From Flavihumibacter petaseus NBRC 106054 (GTDB lineage Bacteria > Bacteroidota > Bacteroidia > Chitinophagales > Chitinophagaceae), in contig NZ_BBWV01000002.1 in NCBI RefSeq assembly GCF_000974785.1, positions 124,001 to 188,000 of the forward strand: a stretch of 64,000 nucleotides of DNA, in the 5' to 3' direction. The translations under genes were made by a program, and so were the position numbers. Below are positions 1 through 10,075 of this stretch, piece after piece. The notes under the pieces were generated by a model that ran no database searches, was not told the origin of the DNA, and saw only the letters and a list, made by a program, of their open reading frames with translations. Every line of letters begins with the position of its first letter. Within the stretch, counting starts at the first letter, position 1.

Positions 1-1
1 G

Positions 2-2794
2 GCAGGTAAAGCTGCCGGCGTACAGGTAACACAGGCAGACGGCTCGCCGGGCGGTGTTGCACGGATCCGCATTCGCGGCGGCGCTTCCCTGATCGGCGGC
101 AACGATCCGCTGTATGTGATCGACGGGGTACAGGTACCCATTACCAACAACTATGTGCAAAGTGCCGCAGATGTGGTGAACCCCATTGAAAGACTCGGGC
201 AGGACGGGCAATATATGGACAATGCCATCGGCTCTTCCTTCGCACGGGGCCTGAACACACTCGCAGGTCTCAACATCAACGATATCGAAAGCATCGATAT
301 CCTCAAAGATGCCTCCGCCACGGCAATCTACGGATCAAGGGCTGCCAATGGGGTAGTGATCATCACCACCAAAAAGGGAAAGAAAAATGAGAAGCCCATC
401 CTCGAGGCAAACTTCTATACCGGCTTCAGCAAACCGATCACGGAAAAACTGCTGAACACAGAACAATATAAATCGGTGATGCTGGAAGGCGCCAAAAACC
501 TGAATGCATTGCTCGCAGACCAGGGCAAACCCGCGGATCCGCTGGCATCTGCCATCATCAACGACCCCACCACACTCGGCACCGCCAATACCGACTGGAT
601 GGACCTGGTTACGCGCACCGGCATCAGCAACAACCTCGATGTAAGTGTCCGGGGCGGTGGTACCGGCTCCCGGTACTATACCTCCCTTGCCTATGCGAAA
701 CAAACAGGAACACTGGAAGGAACAGATTTCAGCAGGATCTCCGGTAAGGTAAACCTTGACAATGAGATCACGCCGAAACTCCGCCTGATCACCAACCTCG
801 ATTACGGCTTTACCAAAAACAATATTACCGATGGGATCTATTCCTCAGCACAGTTTGTTCCGCCAACATATGCCCCTTTTGCTGCGGACGGTTCCCCCGC
901 TGTTTTTGATCCGATCTCTTTTGGTTCGGCACCCTACGAAGGCATCCAGAACCCGATGACCCTGCTGCAGGGAAAGAATACTTCCAAAAACCTGCTCCTG
1001 CTGGGATCCATGTCAGTTGAATATGAAATTGTAAAATCGCTGAAGTTCAAAAGCACCGCTTCCGTCAACTACAACAATTACCACCAGCTGAACTATGTAC
1101 CGTCTACCGTGATGGTTTCTGACGCCAGCGGGGCGATCCCTTCCAATGGCGGTATCGCTACGCAGGCCCAAACGCAGCGGACCGATGCCTTCTTTGAAAA
1201 TACGTTAACCTGGGACAAACAATTCAACCGCGATAACCGGATCAACCTGCTGGCCGGTACCTCCTGGCAGCGGGCGAACGCACAGAGTTTTACCGCAGCT
1301 GGACAAGGCTTCCCGGATGATGAATTCCTGAATGGCCTGTCGTCTGCTGCACTAGCATTGCCACCCAAAAACAGCGAATCCCAGAGCTCTTTGCTGAGCT
1401 TCTACCTGCGCGCCAACTACGCCTGGAAAGAACGTTACCTGTTCACCGTTACTGCACGCTCTGATGAATCATCCAAGTTCCCCAAGAACAACCGGGTGGG
1501 TTACTTCCCTTCCTTCGGTGTAGCCTGGAGGGCCAGCGAAGAATCCTTCCTGCGCAATGTCACCTGGCTGGATGAACTGAAGTTCAGGGCAAGTGCTGGT
1601 TATACCGGTACACAAAACCTCGGAGACAACTTGTTTTATACCCTGTATACGCCGGCATCTTACGCCTCTACCAATGCGCTGATCCCGACACAACTGGGTA
1701 ACGATAAAATCAAATGGGAAACTACGCTGCAGAAGGATGCGGGTATCGACTTTGCGATGTTTAAAAACCGCCTGCGCGGTGCGATCGGGTACTACAGCAA
1801 AAACAGTTCAGACCTGCTGATGGCCTACAACGTTGCTACCAGTTCAGGTTTTGCTTCTGCGCTCGTGAACCTCGCGGATATCAGCAACAAAGGATTGGAA
1901 ATCGACCTCCGGGTAGATGCCATCCGCAACAAGAACATCACCTGGAACATCGCGCTGAACGTTTCCGGCAACCGCTCAAAAGTGACCAAGATCAATGATG
2001 ATATCCAGGATCCTACCAAAACCGGTTACAGCGATCCTTTCTACCGGTCACAGTTTGACCTGGGCAATACCATTCTCCGCGAAGGACAGCCTGTGGGACA
2101 GATCTACGGCTATATATACCAGGGCGTGATCAAAACGCAGAAGGAGATGGAGGAATACAAGGCAAGAAGCCTGTATGCGCAATATGGCTTTTTCGACTAC
2201 CTCGCGCTGGGCTACCCCATGTACCAGACGATTGATTCCGGCACCTATAAAGGCTACTTTGCCAGGGATATCATTGGCAGTGCTGAGCCGAAATTTTATG
2301 GTGGTGTTACCAATACCTTTTCCTACAAGCAGTTCAGTGTAATGGCGCTGCTGACTTTCTCCTATGGCGGTGACTTGCTTTACCTGCCCGACCTGAAAGC
2401 ATTTGGGGTGGGCGACCTGACCAACCGGAATACCCGGATCCTGCAGGATCACTGGAGCAAGGATAATCCCGATGCGAATCGTCCCTCGCTGGTACTGAAA
2501 GAAACCAACTCGTACGGTACAGGTGCGTCCAGCGCCCAGGTGCATGATGCTTCCTATATCAAGTTGAAATCCATTACGGTGAACTATGAAATTCCGCAAC
2601 GCTTGTTGTCGAAATGTCATATGCGGACCGCCATGGTATATGTTTCCGGAAGCAACCTGTTTACGATCACCGGCTACCCGGGTCCTGATCCCGAGATCAG
2701 CAACGATCCCTACAGCCTGATCAACGGTTATACCGACGCCGGTACTTATCCGACGATGCGGCAGTTCAATGCCGGTGTGAGACTTGGTTTTTAA
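2..2794 (+). CDS. SusC/RagA-family TonB-linked outer-membrane receptor, 5' truncated
   Basis: Outer-membrane beta-barrel transporter that would import oligomeric nutrients with its SusD partner, energised by TonB. The reading frame is open from base 2, so the signal peptide, carboxypeptidase-like domain and start lie outside the window. What remains begins in the plug domain (RIRGGASLIGGNDPLYVIDG, then SIDILKDASATAIYGSRAANG), continues through a long barrel, and ends in a terminal phenylalanine (GVRLGF), as expected for an outer-membrane protein. The susD gene follows after 18 bp. The ligand cannot be read from the sequence. The downstream TlpA and DsbD genes suggest a thiol-related or peptide substrate, which is inference. 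Confidence 0.95.
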   Translation, partial: AGKAAGVQVTQADGSPGGVARIRIRGGASLIGGNDPLYVIDGVQVPITNNYVQSAADVVNPIERLGQDGQYMDNAIGSSFARGLNTLAGLNINDIESIDILKDASATAIYGSRAANGVVIITTKKGKKNEKPILEANFYTGFSKPITEKLLNTEQYKSVMLEGAKNLNALLADQGKPADPLASAIINDPTTLGTANTDWMDLVTRTGISNNLDVSVRGGGTGSRYYTSLAYAKQTGTLEGTDFSRISGKVNLDNEITPKLRLITNLDYGFTKNNITDGIYSSAQFVPPTYAPFAADGSPAVFDPISFGSAPYEGIQNPMTLLQGKNTSKNLLLLGSMSVEYEIVKSLKFKSTASVNYNNYHQLNYVPSTVMVSDASGAIPSNGGIATQAQTQRTDAFFENTLTWDKQFNRDNRINLLAGTSWQRANAQSFTAAGQGFPDDEFLNGLSSAALALPPKNSESQSSLLSFYLRANYAWKERYLFTVTARSDESSKFPKNNRVGYFPSFGVAWRASEESFLRNVTWLDELKFRASAGYTGTQNLGDNLFYTLYTPASYASTNALIPTQLGNDKIKWETTLQKDAGIDFAMFKNRLRGAIGYYSKNSSDLLMAYNVATSSGFASALVNLADISNKGLEIDLRVDAIRNKNITWNIALNVSGNRSKVTKINDDIQDPTKTGYSDPFYRSQFDLGNTILREGQPVGQIYGYIYQGVIKTQKEMEEYKARSLYAQYGFFDYLALGYPMYQTIDSGTYKGYFARDIIGSAEPKFYGGVTNTFSYKQFSVMALLTFSYGGDLLYLPDLKAFGVGDLTNRNTRILQDHWSKDNPDANRPSLVLKETNSYGTGASSAQVHDASYIKLKSITVNYEIPQRLLSKCHMRTAMVYVSGSNLFTITGYPGPDPEISNDPYSLINGYTDAGTYPTMRQFNAGVRLGF

Positions 2795-2812
2795 TCATTA
2801 ATTACTTTGACA

Positions 2813-4243
2813 ATGCGACGTATTAAATCCTATATAGCAATAATTCTCCTGGCGGCAGTGATCTCCTCGTGCGACAGGCAACTGGATGCTTTACCGAAGA
2901 ATGCCAAGGTTGACGGCACAGCGATCATCGACGAGAAGTCGGCGCAGACCGCCCTCAATGGCGTGTATTACCGGCTCGCTAATGTGACCAGTGATAATAT
3001 AACGCTCTGGACCAACCACCAGGTCTGGGGTGGCATGTTGTCGCCCTATATCGGGTACGGCTTTGGTCAGTTCCCCGATGAGCTGAACAGCAATGAAAGC
3101 AGTTCCTTCTCGCCCACAGAATGGATAAACGATTACCTGATCATCAATTCAGCCAACGGGGTGATCGGTGCGGTGAATGGCCTGGCGGATAACCTGTTTA
3201 CAGAGAACAGGAAAAACGAGATCCTGGCCGAAGCGCGTTTCCTGCGTGCCTATGGCGACTATAAATTGCTTACATTTTTCGGGGAATGGAATAAACCGGG
3301 TAGTCCCTATGGCGTACTGTTGCGGGATGAATTGAGTACGCTGAGCAATATCCCCAAAGCGCGCAGTTCCGTTGACGACAGTTACAGCGCGATTTTGGGC
3401 GACCTCGACTTTGCGATTGAAAATGGTGTGGAGACTGCTCCGGCTTACTATGCGACAAAATGGACGGCGATGGCGTTGAAGATGCGGGTATTGATCGCGA
3501 GGGGACAGGACAATGATTACACCGAAGTGATCAGTCTCGGTAATGCGATCATCAACTCCGGCAACTATGAACTGGAAGCGAACCTGAAAGACCTGTTTTA
3601 TGTGAAAGGCCTCACCAGTAAGGAAGTGCTCCTGGGCATCAAGCCGCAACCCAACCAGGAAGCATTTTATTATATCATGAGCCGGGCCTGGTACCCCGTG
3701 CAATCGTCCTTGTATGTAGCGCACCAGGAACTGAAAGATCTTTTTACCGGCGACCCGCGGGGCGAATGGATGATCGGCCCGGCTACACCCTACCAGGCCT
3801 ACTCACCCGATACCTACTATTTCTTAAAGTATATTCCTTACGGCACATCGCCCACGCAAAACTCTGAAACTTCCTATGCTTTCCGGTTGTCTGAAGTGTA
3901 CCTGCTGGTGGCTGAAGCGACCATCCGTTCGGGTGGTGATTTGGAAACTGCAAAAGATCTGATCAAAACGGTCATGAGCAAGGGTGGTGTCACTGATTTT
4001 TCTGCGGTGGATGATGCCACCACCAGTGATGAGCTGTTGCTGCAAAACTATTATGAAGTGGCCAGGTGCCTGACCGCTGAAGATGGTATCGAGTGGACCA
4101 CGTTAATGCGATTGCCGTTTGAAACCGTAAAACAACTGAAGCCTACGATCACTGATCAACGACAGTTTTACTTCCCGATCCCGAGCGACGAGTTCCGGCA
4201 GAATCCCGCCATCGGCGATCAGAACCCCGGTTACAACAAATAA
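2813..4243 (+). CDS. SusD/RagB-family surface lipoprotein
   Basis: Surface-exposed nutrient-binding lipoprotein that caps the SusC channel. The ATG at 2813 gives a 476-residue protein with a lipoprotein signal ending VISSC (lipidated Cys20). A TTG two codons upstream is less likely. The helical TPR-like scaffold shows motifs typical of the family: EARFLRAYGDYKLLTFFGEW near the front, FRLSEVYLLVAEA in the second half, and a C-terminal YFPIPSDEFRQNPAIGDQNPGY segment, which is the usual SusD ending. It sits 18 bp after susC and is surely co-transcribed with it. Substrate is unknown. Confidence 0.95.
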   Translation: MRRIKSYIAIILLAAVISSCDRQLDALPKNAKVDGTAIIDEKSAQTALNGVYYRLANVTSDNITLWTNHQVWGGMLSPYIGYGFGQFPDELNSNESSSFSPTEWINDYLIINSANGVIGAVNGLADNLFTENRKNEILAEARFLRAYGDYKLLTFFGEWNKPGSPYGVLLRDELSTLSNIPKARSSVDDSYSAILGDLDFAIENGVETAPAYYATKWTAMALKMRVLIARGQDNDYTEVISLGNAIINSGNYELEANLKDLFYVKGLTSKEVLLGIKPQPNQEAFYYIMSRAWYPVQSSLYVAHQELKDLFTGDPRGEWMIGPATPYQAYSPDTYYFLKYIPYGTSPTQNSETSYAFRLSEVYLLVAEATIRSGGDLETAKDLIKTVMSKGGVTDFSAVDDATTSDELLLQNYYEVARCLTAEDGIEWTTLMRLPFETVKQLKPTITDQRQFYFPIPSDEFRQNPAIGDQNPGYNK

Positions 4244-4357
4244 CGGTCACCGGGTTACGATTACAACATTTTATTATCATTTAATTGTCAGGACGAACTA
4301 CCTGACCAGGAAATGACTGCGTCTTTATCTGTGATACTCACCTCATCAATTCGCAAC

Positions 4358-5566
4358 ATGATCTGCAAAATAATAGCATCCGCATTTGTCGTGCTGTCCG
4401 GAATTCCGGCTATCGCCCAGCAAACATCCTTCCAGCTGGATGGCAACATCAAAGGAAAGCCTGACGGGTATATCTACCTGAGTTATGAAAATACCGCGAC
4501 AGAAAAATATATCGTGGACAGTGCCAGGATCAGTGGCGGAAAGTTTGCGTTCAAGGGCGAACTGGATGGCCCGGTACAAGCGGTGGTCATGATGGACAAA
4601 AGAGGCGCTGATGGCAGGTACACCTATTTGTACCTGGTGCCTGCGAAAATGAAACTGACGTTGGACTACGCCAGTTTTAACCAGTCGGCTGTGCTGAAAG
4701 GATCGCCGATCCAGGACGAAGCCGATGTGCTGAAAAAGAGCCAGGCTGACATCAATGCACAACTGGATCCCCTGCGGAAAAAATACGACGAAGAAAATCA
4801 AAAGTACATAGCTGCCATCAAGGCAAAGAAGGATGAAGCAACGCTGGTGAAGCTGAAAGAAGAAGCGACCAAAGCAAAAGACGCGATGGATCCTTATTAT
4901 GAACAACTGAACAAAAAGCAGGCGGCGTTCATGGATCAGCATCCTGCTTCTTTCGTGACGGCATCCCTGTTGCGGTACAGTATCTCTTCCATGCCGCTGG
5001 CAGAAGGTGAAAAAAGATATGGACTGCTTTCTGCTGATATTCAAAACAGCAGCCTGGGCAAGGCGATCAGGAAAGAACTCGACGGCTTGCGCATGGGATC
5101 ACCCGGTGCGACCGCTTACGTGTTCGCTTCAAAGGAGCTGCGCGGACAGCTGCTGAGCCTGGCTGATTATAAAGGCAAATACGTACTGGTGGATTTCTGG
5201 GCGTCCTGGTGCGGTCCCTGCCGTAAGGGCAATCCCCACCTGCTGGGCTTGTATGCAAAATATAGAGACAAAGGACTGGAGATCATCGGCGTGTCGGATG
5301 ATGATGGTAAACCCGAGGCGTGGGCGAAGGCCGTGGAGCAGGATAAGATCGGCGTGTGGAAGCATGTGCTGCGGGGTCTGGACATGGACAAGCGGATGAA
5401 AGGTGAGCCGAATGAAAGCGATATCTCCAACTACTATGGCATTCACAGCCTTCCGACTAAAGTGCTGATCGATCCGAATGGTGTGATCATCGGCCGGTAC
5501 GGCGGCGGTGGAGAAAATGATGAGGCGATGGACAAAAAACTGTCGGAGATCTTTGGCGGCATCTGA
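4358..5566 (+). CDS. TlpA-family thioredoxin with N-terminal DUF4369 domain (copy 1)
   Basis: Periplasmic thiol-disulfide oxidoreductase. The ATG at 4358 gives a compact signal peptide ending IPAIAQ. An in-frame ATG at 4313 would add 15 residues and cannot be excluded. Residues of about 25-120 form the beta-rich DUF4369 region, followed by a charged helical linker, then an AhpC/TSA-type thioredoxin domain with the active site WASWCGPCRKG (Cys285 and Cys288 from the 4358 start). It follows susD by about 115 bp and heads a row of redox genes. Such TlpA proteins are normally re-reduced by DsbD or CcdA-type membrane proteins, and a dsbD lies 6 kb downstream. The client protein is unknown. Confidence 0.9.
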   Translation: MICKIIASAFVVLSGIPAIAQQTSFQLDGNIKGKPDGYIYLSYENTATEKYIVDSARISGGKFAFKGELDGPVQAVVMMDKRGADGRYTYLYLVPAKMKLTLDYASFNQSAVLKGSPIQDEADVLKKSQADINAQLDPLRKKYDEENQKYIAAIKAKKDEATLVKLKEEATKAKDAMDPYYEQLNKKQAAFMDQHPASFVTASLLRYSISSMPLAEGEKRYGLLSADIQNSSLGKAIRKELDGLRMGSPGATAYVFASKELRGQLLSLADYKGKYVLVDFWASWCGPCRKGNPHLLGLYAKYRDKGLEIIGVSDDDGKPEAWAKAVEQDKIGVWKHVLRGLDMDKRMKGEPNESDISNYYGIHSLPTKVLIDPNGVIIGRYGGGGENDEAMDKKLSEIFGGI

Positions 5567-5589
5567 TTACTACTAAACAAGTCTATACG

Positions 5590-6786
5590 ATGTACAAGTA
5601 TTGCTTCCTGTTCGCAGCATCACTCTGTGGGCTGCTGGCCTGTCAGAGTCCCGGCAGCAAAAAAGTGGATGACGCCTACGTCCTGAAAGGCACCATCAAA
5701 GGCCTGAAGGACGGAACGGTTAAGCTCTCCGCTTACAATGACGATGACCGCACGTCAACCGTGCTGGACAGCACCGTGCTGAAAGACGGCGGGTTTGAAT
5801 TTCGCGGAAAGACAGCAGCGCCACAGATGGTGACGGTTACGGCCGAGCCGGGCAACTGGTCTTTCAGGATCTTTCTCGAAAACCAACCGCTTGAAGTAAC
5901 TGCCGACACCACCGGCGCCATGCATTACGACTACACGATGTATGGCGAATCGAAGGGCGCGAGCATCACGAAATTCACGGAGTCGGGGTCTTCGAACTAT
6001 GACGCCTGGATGGCCTACCAGCAGGATACTGCGCAAAAGCAGTTTGACGGGCAACTGGAGGAACTGGGCAACAAGATCCAGGCAGAAAAAGATAAAGACC
6101 AGGAATACCGGTACCGCGACCAGGCGGACTCTTTACGAAAACTGGCAAACAACATCCGGCTCAGTACCGTGAGCAGATACATCAATGCAAACCCGGGTTC
6201 AGCGGCTGGTGCTTATATGTTACGGGACCTGTACAACTGGTATTCCGAAATGCCCCTGGCCGATATGCAAACGCTGGTGGCAAAATTCACGGGTGAAGCG
6301 AAACAGTCTCCCTACTATTCCAGCCTCGAAGGCATTGTGGCGAAGCGCAGGGCAGTATCACCCGGAAGCGTAGCGCCTGACTTTACTTTGTTGAAACGCG
6401 ATAGTTCAACATTCACCCTGTCTTCCCTGAGGGGGAAATATGTGATGATCGATTTCTGGGCAAGCTGGTGTCATCCCTGCCGGCAGGCGATCCCGCACTG
6501 GAAACAGGTGTATGCGAAATACAAGGACAAAGGTTTTGACATCCTGAGTGTTTCGGATGATTCACAGTGGAAGGCATGGTTCAAGGCAATGGACCAGGAG
6601 AAGATGCCGTGGACCCAGGTGTGTGATGAATTCCCGGTAAAGAATATGCCCGCGAGAGTAGGGTCATTGTACCTCACCCATTTTATCCCTTTCTATGTGT
6701 TGCTGGACAAGGAAGGAAAGATCCTGGTGTCTAGCGGGGACGAGAAAAAGATCGACGAAAAACTGGCTGAAATATTTGGCAGCTGA
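5590..6786 (+). CDS. TlpA-family thioredoxin lipoprotein with DUF4369 domain (copy 2)
   Basis: Second paralogue of the TlpA type, here a lipoprotein: the signal MYKYCFLFAASLCGLLAC places the lipidated cysteine at residue 18. The DUF4369-like domain (about residues 30-140) is followed by a helical linker and a thioredoxin domain with active site WASWCHPCR (Cys294 and Cys297 of 398). His replaces the Gly of copy 1 between the cysteines, a change that usually raises redox potential. It starts 23 bp after copy 1 and ends 21 bp before the next gene, so it belongs to the same transcript. Different active-site dipeptides suggest the paralogues are not redundant (inference). Confidence 0.9.
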   Translation: MYKYCFLFAASLCGLLACQSPGSKKVDDAYVLKGTIKGLKDGTVKLSAYNDDDRTSTVLDSTVLKDGGFEFRGKTAAPQMVTVTAEPGNWSFRIFLENQPLEVTADTTGAMHYDYTMYGESKGASITKFTESGSSNYDAWMAYQQDTAQKQFDGQLEELGNKIQAEKDKDQEYRYRDQADSLRKLANNIRLSTVSRYINANPGSAAGAYMLRDLYNWYSEMPLADMQTLVAKFTGEAKQSPYYSSLEGIVAKRRAVSPGSVAPDFTLLKRDSSTFTLSSLRGKYVMIDFWASWCHPCRQAIPHWKQVYAKYKDKGFDILSVSDDSQWKAWFKAMDQEKMPWTQVCDEFPVKNMPARVGSLYLTHFIPFYVLLDKEGKILVSSGDEKKIDEKLAEIFGS

Positions 6787-6807
6787 TACCCCAAAACCTT
6801 AACCGAT

Positions 6808-8316
6808 ATGCGATCACGAATCATTTTCCTGTTAGCCTGCCTGGCTGTACTGGCTGCGGGGCAGCTCGCTGCACAAAGCGGCTCAAAAACAAAACTGAAA
6901 GTGCTGTTTGTCGGCTATGACCCGTCAAAACCGGCACCTGAGACTAGCCGTTCTTATCCGGGTATGATGAGCAAAGAAGAATTTCTGAAAGAGTACCCGG
7001 TAAGGATGCCTGCTTTCAAAGCTTTGCTCAGCCAGTATTTTACGGAAGTGGCTACCGTTGACTGCCGTGACTGGAAGGCGGCGGATTCCGAGCCCTATGA
7101 TGTGACCATTTTCGATTTCAGAACCAAAGAACTCGAGCCCACGAGATGGGATACAACCGCAGACGGGGAAAGGAGATATATTTCCCCTCGCTACCTCCCC
7201 GACAATTTTTCCAGACCAGTAGTATTCATTGCCAGTACTGCCAGCGAAATGGGCGACAGGATCGGTTTGAAACTCGACTGGCTCTGTTTGTGCCTGGATG
7301 CTGATGCACATCACATGAATGCATCCCATCCCATTTTTAAAGGCCCGGTGAACAAAGTAACGCCAACGATGGTGATCAAGAATACACCGGAAGGAATCTA
7401 CCACTATGCATCAGGAGATACAGTTCCGAAACAGATCCCGATGTGGCGGGTGCAGAAGGACGGGTACATGGAAGGCAAGCCTGTTCGGATTGGCCTGGTT
7501 TCCCGGGGCAGCAGGTTTCTCGAAGGACCCGATGCAGAAGTGATCTCCAGCGGTGTGAACCAGAAAGATGTAACAGCAGTTGCATTGGCACGTCATGGCA
7601 ATTTCTTCCTGTGGGGATTCGGTGCTTCGCCAGCGGATATGACGGAGGAGGCAAAGCAGGTTTTCGTAAATGCTGTAGCGTACATGAAACAGTTTAACGG
7701 GAGAGTGCCCATTACCTTGAAGTACAGCCAGACCATGGCCACTACAGACAGGGTGAAAGAGATTCAACACAATCTTTCCCGCAAAGTTTACGAAGACTAC
7801 GTGCAACAGATCAAGGCATTCAATGAGCAAAGCGTAAAATCAAAAAAGGACCTGGACGAGAAGAAAGCAAAAGGTATCGCACTTACCTCATCCGAGGAAG
7901 AATCGCTGCAATACCTGGGCAATGAGCAGGCTATACCGACATGGGAGGAATTTTCTGCCATGATGATGGGCAGGTTCGCCCAACAGTTCAACGGTAACGT
8001 AGACGGGTTCAAAAAATACCTGAACGATAATATCGATTACGTGTATTGTGATCCTTATGGACACGACAGCTATACGATCGATACGCTGGTACAACAGATC
8101 GGTGTTTCCAACCACAGCATCAAACTGCTGGAAACCTGTATCAATATGCTGAAAGAAAACAAAAAACCGGACCTCGCACTGGCTGTGTTGAAAAAATATA
8201 CGCCGGAGAAATTTAATTCGGCGGCAGAATGGCAGCAATGGCTGAATAAAAACCGGAAGAAGCTGTATTTCACGGAAACCAGTGGTTACCGGTTCCAGGT
8301 CAATACCTACAACTGA
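6808..8316 (+). CDS. Secreted protein of unknown function in the redox operon
   Basis: A 502-residue protein with a clear signal peptide (MRSRIIFLLACLAVLAAGQ, cleavage after LAAQ near residue 23). The first 290 or so residues read like an alpha/beta fold of the ThuA/glutamine-amidotransferase-like kind (opening strand KVLFVGYDPS, later VVFIASTAS and FFLWGFGASP), but no catalytic Cys-His-Glu triad could be placed with confidence. The last 200 residues are mostly helical with a coiled-coil-like stretch (FNEQSVKSKKDLDEKKAKG). It lies between a TlpA gene and a DsbD-alpha gene, and its TGA overlaps the next ATG by one base (TGATG), so the two are translationally coupled. Function unassigned; an envelope role is implied by position only. 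Confidence 0.8.
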   Translation: MRSRIIFLLACLAVLAAGQLAAQSGSKTKLKVLFVGYDPSKPAPETSRSYPGMMSKEEFLKEYPVRMPAFKALLSQYFTEVATVDCRDWKAADSEPYDVTIFDFRTKELEPTRWDTTADGERRYISPRYLPDNFSRPVVFIASTASEMGDRIGLKLDWLCLCLDADAHHMNASHPIFKGPVNKVTPTMVIKNTPEGIYHYASGDTVPKQIPMWRVQKDGYMEGKPVRIGLVSRGSRFLEGPDAEVISSGVNQKDVTAVALARHGNFFLWGFGASPADMTEEAKQVFVNAVAYMKQFNGRVPITLKYSQTMATTDRVKEIQHNLSRKVYEDYVQQIKAFNEQSVKSKKDLDEKKAKGIALTSSEEESLQYLGNEQAIPTWEEFSAMMMGRFAQQFNGNVDGFKKYLNDNIDYVYCDPYGHDSYTIDTLVQQIGVSNHSIKLLETCINMLKENKKPDLALAVLKKYTPEKFNSAAEWQQWLNKNRKKLYFTETSGYRFQVNTYN

Positions 8317-8807
8317 TGAGAACTATCCTGATAGCACTACTGCTGGCGTCTTTGTCCGCCTCCGCGCAAAGTGAACTGGGCAAAAAGGTATCAGATGCCG
8401 TTCAGCAAATGAAAATGGACCCGCCCGCCGTGCAGGATCCGGTGGCACTGCGTGCCGGGACGGTGATCAGCGGTGATAGTATTGCCTATATCGTGAAAGT
8501 GGCGCTGGCGCCAGGCTGGCATATCTATTCCTATGTGCCGGACAACCAGCCCTATATTCCCATCGAGCATGTATTGCAATTGCCGGAGAATATCCGGGCA
8601 GTAGGCAAATGGGAGAAGACAAAGCCGACGGCCTCGGTAAATGACCCCGGTGTGCTGTTGTATGAGAAAGAAGCCGTGTTTGTGCAGAAGGCCGTGAAAG
8701 TGGCCGGCGCCAAGCCGGGCAAGACGGTGGTCGGATTGTATTACCAGGCCTGTGACCTGCGGCAATGCCTCCGGCCGGTGGAGAAGACAGTTGAACTGAA
8801 CAATTGA
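8316..8807 (+). CDS. Free-standing DsbD N-terminal (alpha) domain protein, copy 1
   Basis: Secreted 163-residue protein with a short signal peptide ending SASAQ. It matches the periplasmic alpha domain of DsbD (immunoglobulin-like thiol carrier): the family signature GWHIYSYVPDN in mid-protein and a C-terminal YYQACDLRQCLRPVEK segment with the redox pair Cys146 and Cys151. In full-length DsbD this domain accepts electrons from the membrane domain and passes them to periplasmic clients. Here it is a separate polypeptide without membrane segments. The start overlaps the previous stop by one base. It probably works with the DsbD encoded at 11005, whose own alpha domain lacks cysteines (see findings). 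Confidence 0.85.
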   Translation: MRTILIALLLASLSASAQSELGKKVSDAVQQMKMDPPAVQDPVALRAGTVISGDSIAYIVKVALAPGWHIYSYVPDNQPYIPIEHVLQLPENIRAVGKWEKTKPTASVNDPGVLLYEKEAVFVQKAVKVAGAKPGKTVVGLYYQACDLRQCLRPVEKTVELNN

Positions 8808-8853
8808 AGATTCCCCTGCATCATCATAACCATAACACCTAATCGCGATCAAC

Positions 8854-9978
8854 ATGAAAAGCATATTTCCCTTACTGGTGTTCCCGGCACTCGTCCTGGC
8901 CGAACCCGGAAAACCGCTCACCATCAAAGGAACGATCAAAAGTGCCGACCCGGTGAAAATGATCTACCTGAATTACAGCGTGGGCGAGGACAGGAAAAGC
9001 GATAGCGTAGCAGCTACCAAAGGACAGTTCACCATCAAAACAGCCCTGGAAGAACCGACCCAGGCCATGCTCACCATCAAATACGATAAGCCGGATGGAA
9101 AGACCAATACGCGGGTAGAGCGGAAAATGATCTTCCTTGAACCCGGCCAGATGACCATCAGGATCAAAGACTCCCTGCAAGGGGCCACCATATCCGGATC
9201 AAAGGCCAATGCTGAATTTGAAAAACTGAATAAACTGGGTGAGTCGTATGATGAGGCCATGCAGGCTTTGAATGAACCCTACTCAAAGTGTTATGAGCAG
9301 AAGGATGAGGAAGGCATGAAACGCATCATGGCACAGTTTGACAGCCTGTCGAAAGAAAAGAGCAATAAGGTCACCCTGCCGTATATCGTGAATAACGGGA
9401 ACTCACCGATCGCGCTGTACGTACTGAAGCAGTACGCCGGGTATGACCTGGATCCTGCGAAGGTGGAGCCCTTATTTGAAGCGCTTCCCGCCGGCACCAA
9501 ACAGTTGCCTTCCGGCATTGCCTTTAAGAACCAGATCGAGACGGCAAAGAAGACTGCCGTTGGCGCGTATGCACTGGAGTTTACCCAGAATGATACGCTG
9601 GACAAACCCGTGTCATTGTCCTCCTTTAGAGGAAAATATGTACTGCTTGATTTCTGGGCCAGCTGGTGCGGTCCCTGCCGCGCGGAGAATCCGAACGTGG
9701 TGAAAGCCTACGAGCAGTATAAAGACAAACAGTTCACAGTGCTCAGTGTGTCACTGGATCAGCCGGGAAAAAAACAGGCATGGCTGGACGCTATTCACAA
9801 GGATGGACTGACCTGGACACATGTAAGTGACCTGAAATTCTGGAACAATGCGGTGGCAAAACTGTACGGTATCCAGGCGATCCCGCAGAACCTGCTGATC
9901 GACCAGCAGGGAAAGATCATTGCCAAAAACATTACCGGGGAAGATCTTCACAAGAAGCTGGCTGAACTGCTTCCTTAA
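8854..9978 (+). CDS. TlpA-family thioredoxin with DUF4369 domain (copy 3)
   Basis: Third TlpA paralogue, 374 residues, with an exported N-terminus (MKSIFPLLVFPALVLA). The DUF4369 domain (about residues 20-115, including TIKGTIKSADPVKMIYLNYS) precedes a helical linker and a thioredoxin fold with active site WASWCGPCRAEN (Cys272 and Cys275) and the cis-proline region IQAIPQNLLIDQQGKI. It sits between the two free-standing DsbD-alpha genes, an arrangement suggesting these proteins exchange electrons (inference from order). A 97-bp gap follows. Confidence 0.9.
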   Translation: MKSIFPLLVFPALVLAEPGKPLTIKGTIKSADPVKMIYLNYSVGEDRKSDSVAATKGQFTIKTALEEPTQAMLTIKYDKPDGKTNTRVERKMIFLEPGQMTIRIKDSLQGATISGSKANAEFEKLNKLGESYDEAMQALNEPYSKCYEQKDEEGMKRIMAQFDSLSKEKSNKVTLPYIVNNGNSPIALYVLKQYAGYDLDPAKVEPLFEALPAGTKQLPSGIAFKNQIETAKKTAVGAYALEFTQNDTLDKPVSLSSFRGKYVLLDFWASWCGPCRAENPNVVKAYEQYKDKQFTVLSVSLDQPGKKQAWLDAIHKDGLTWTHVSDLKFWNNAVAKLYGIQAIPQNLLIDQQGKIIAKNITGEDLHKKLAELLP

Positions 9979-10075
9979 CCCGCTGCCGACATTGTTTAAA
10001 TTTTTTTCGGGGCGTCACTAGTACCTCCGGCGAGATCCTGCGTCCTTACTAAAATAATCTTCTAAACAATTATAC

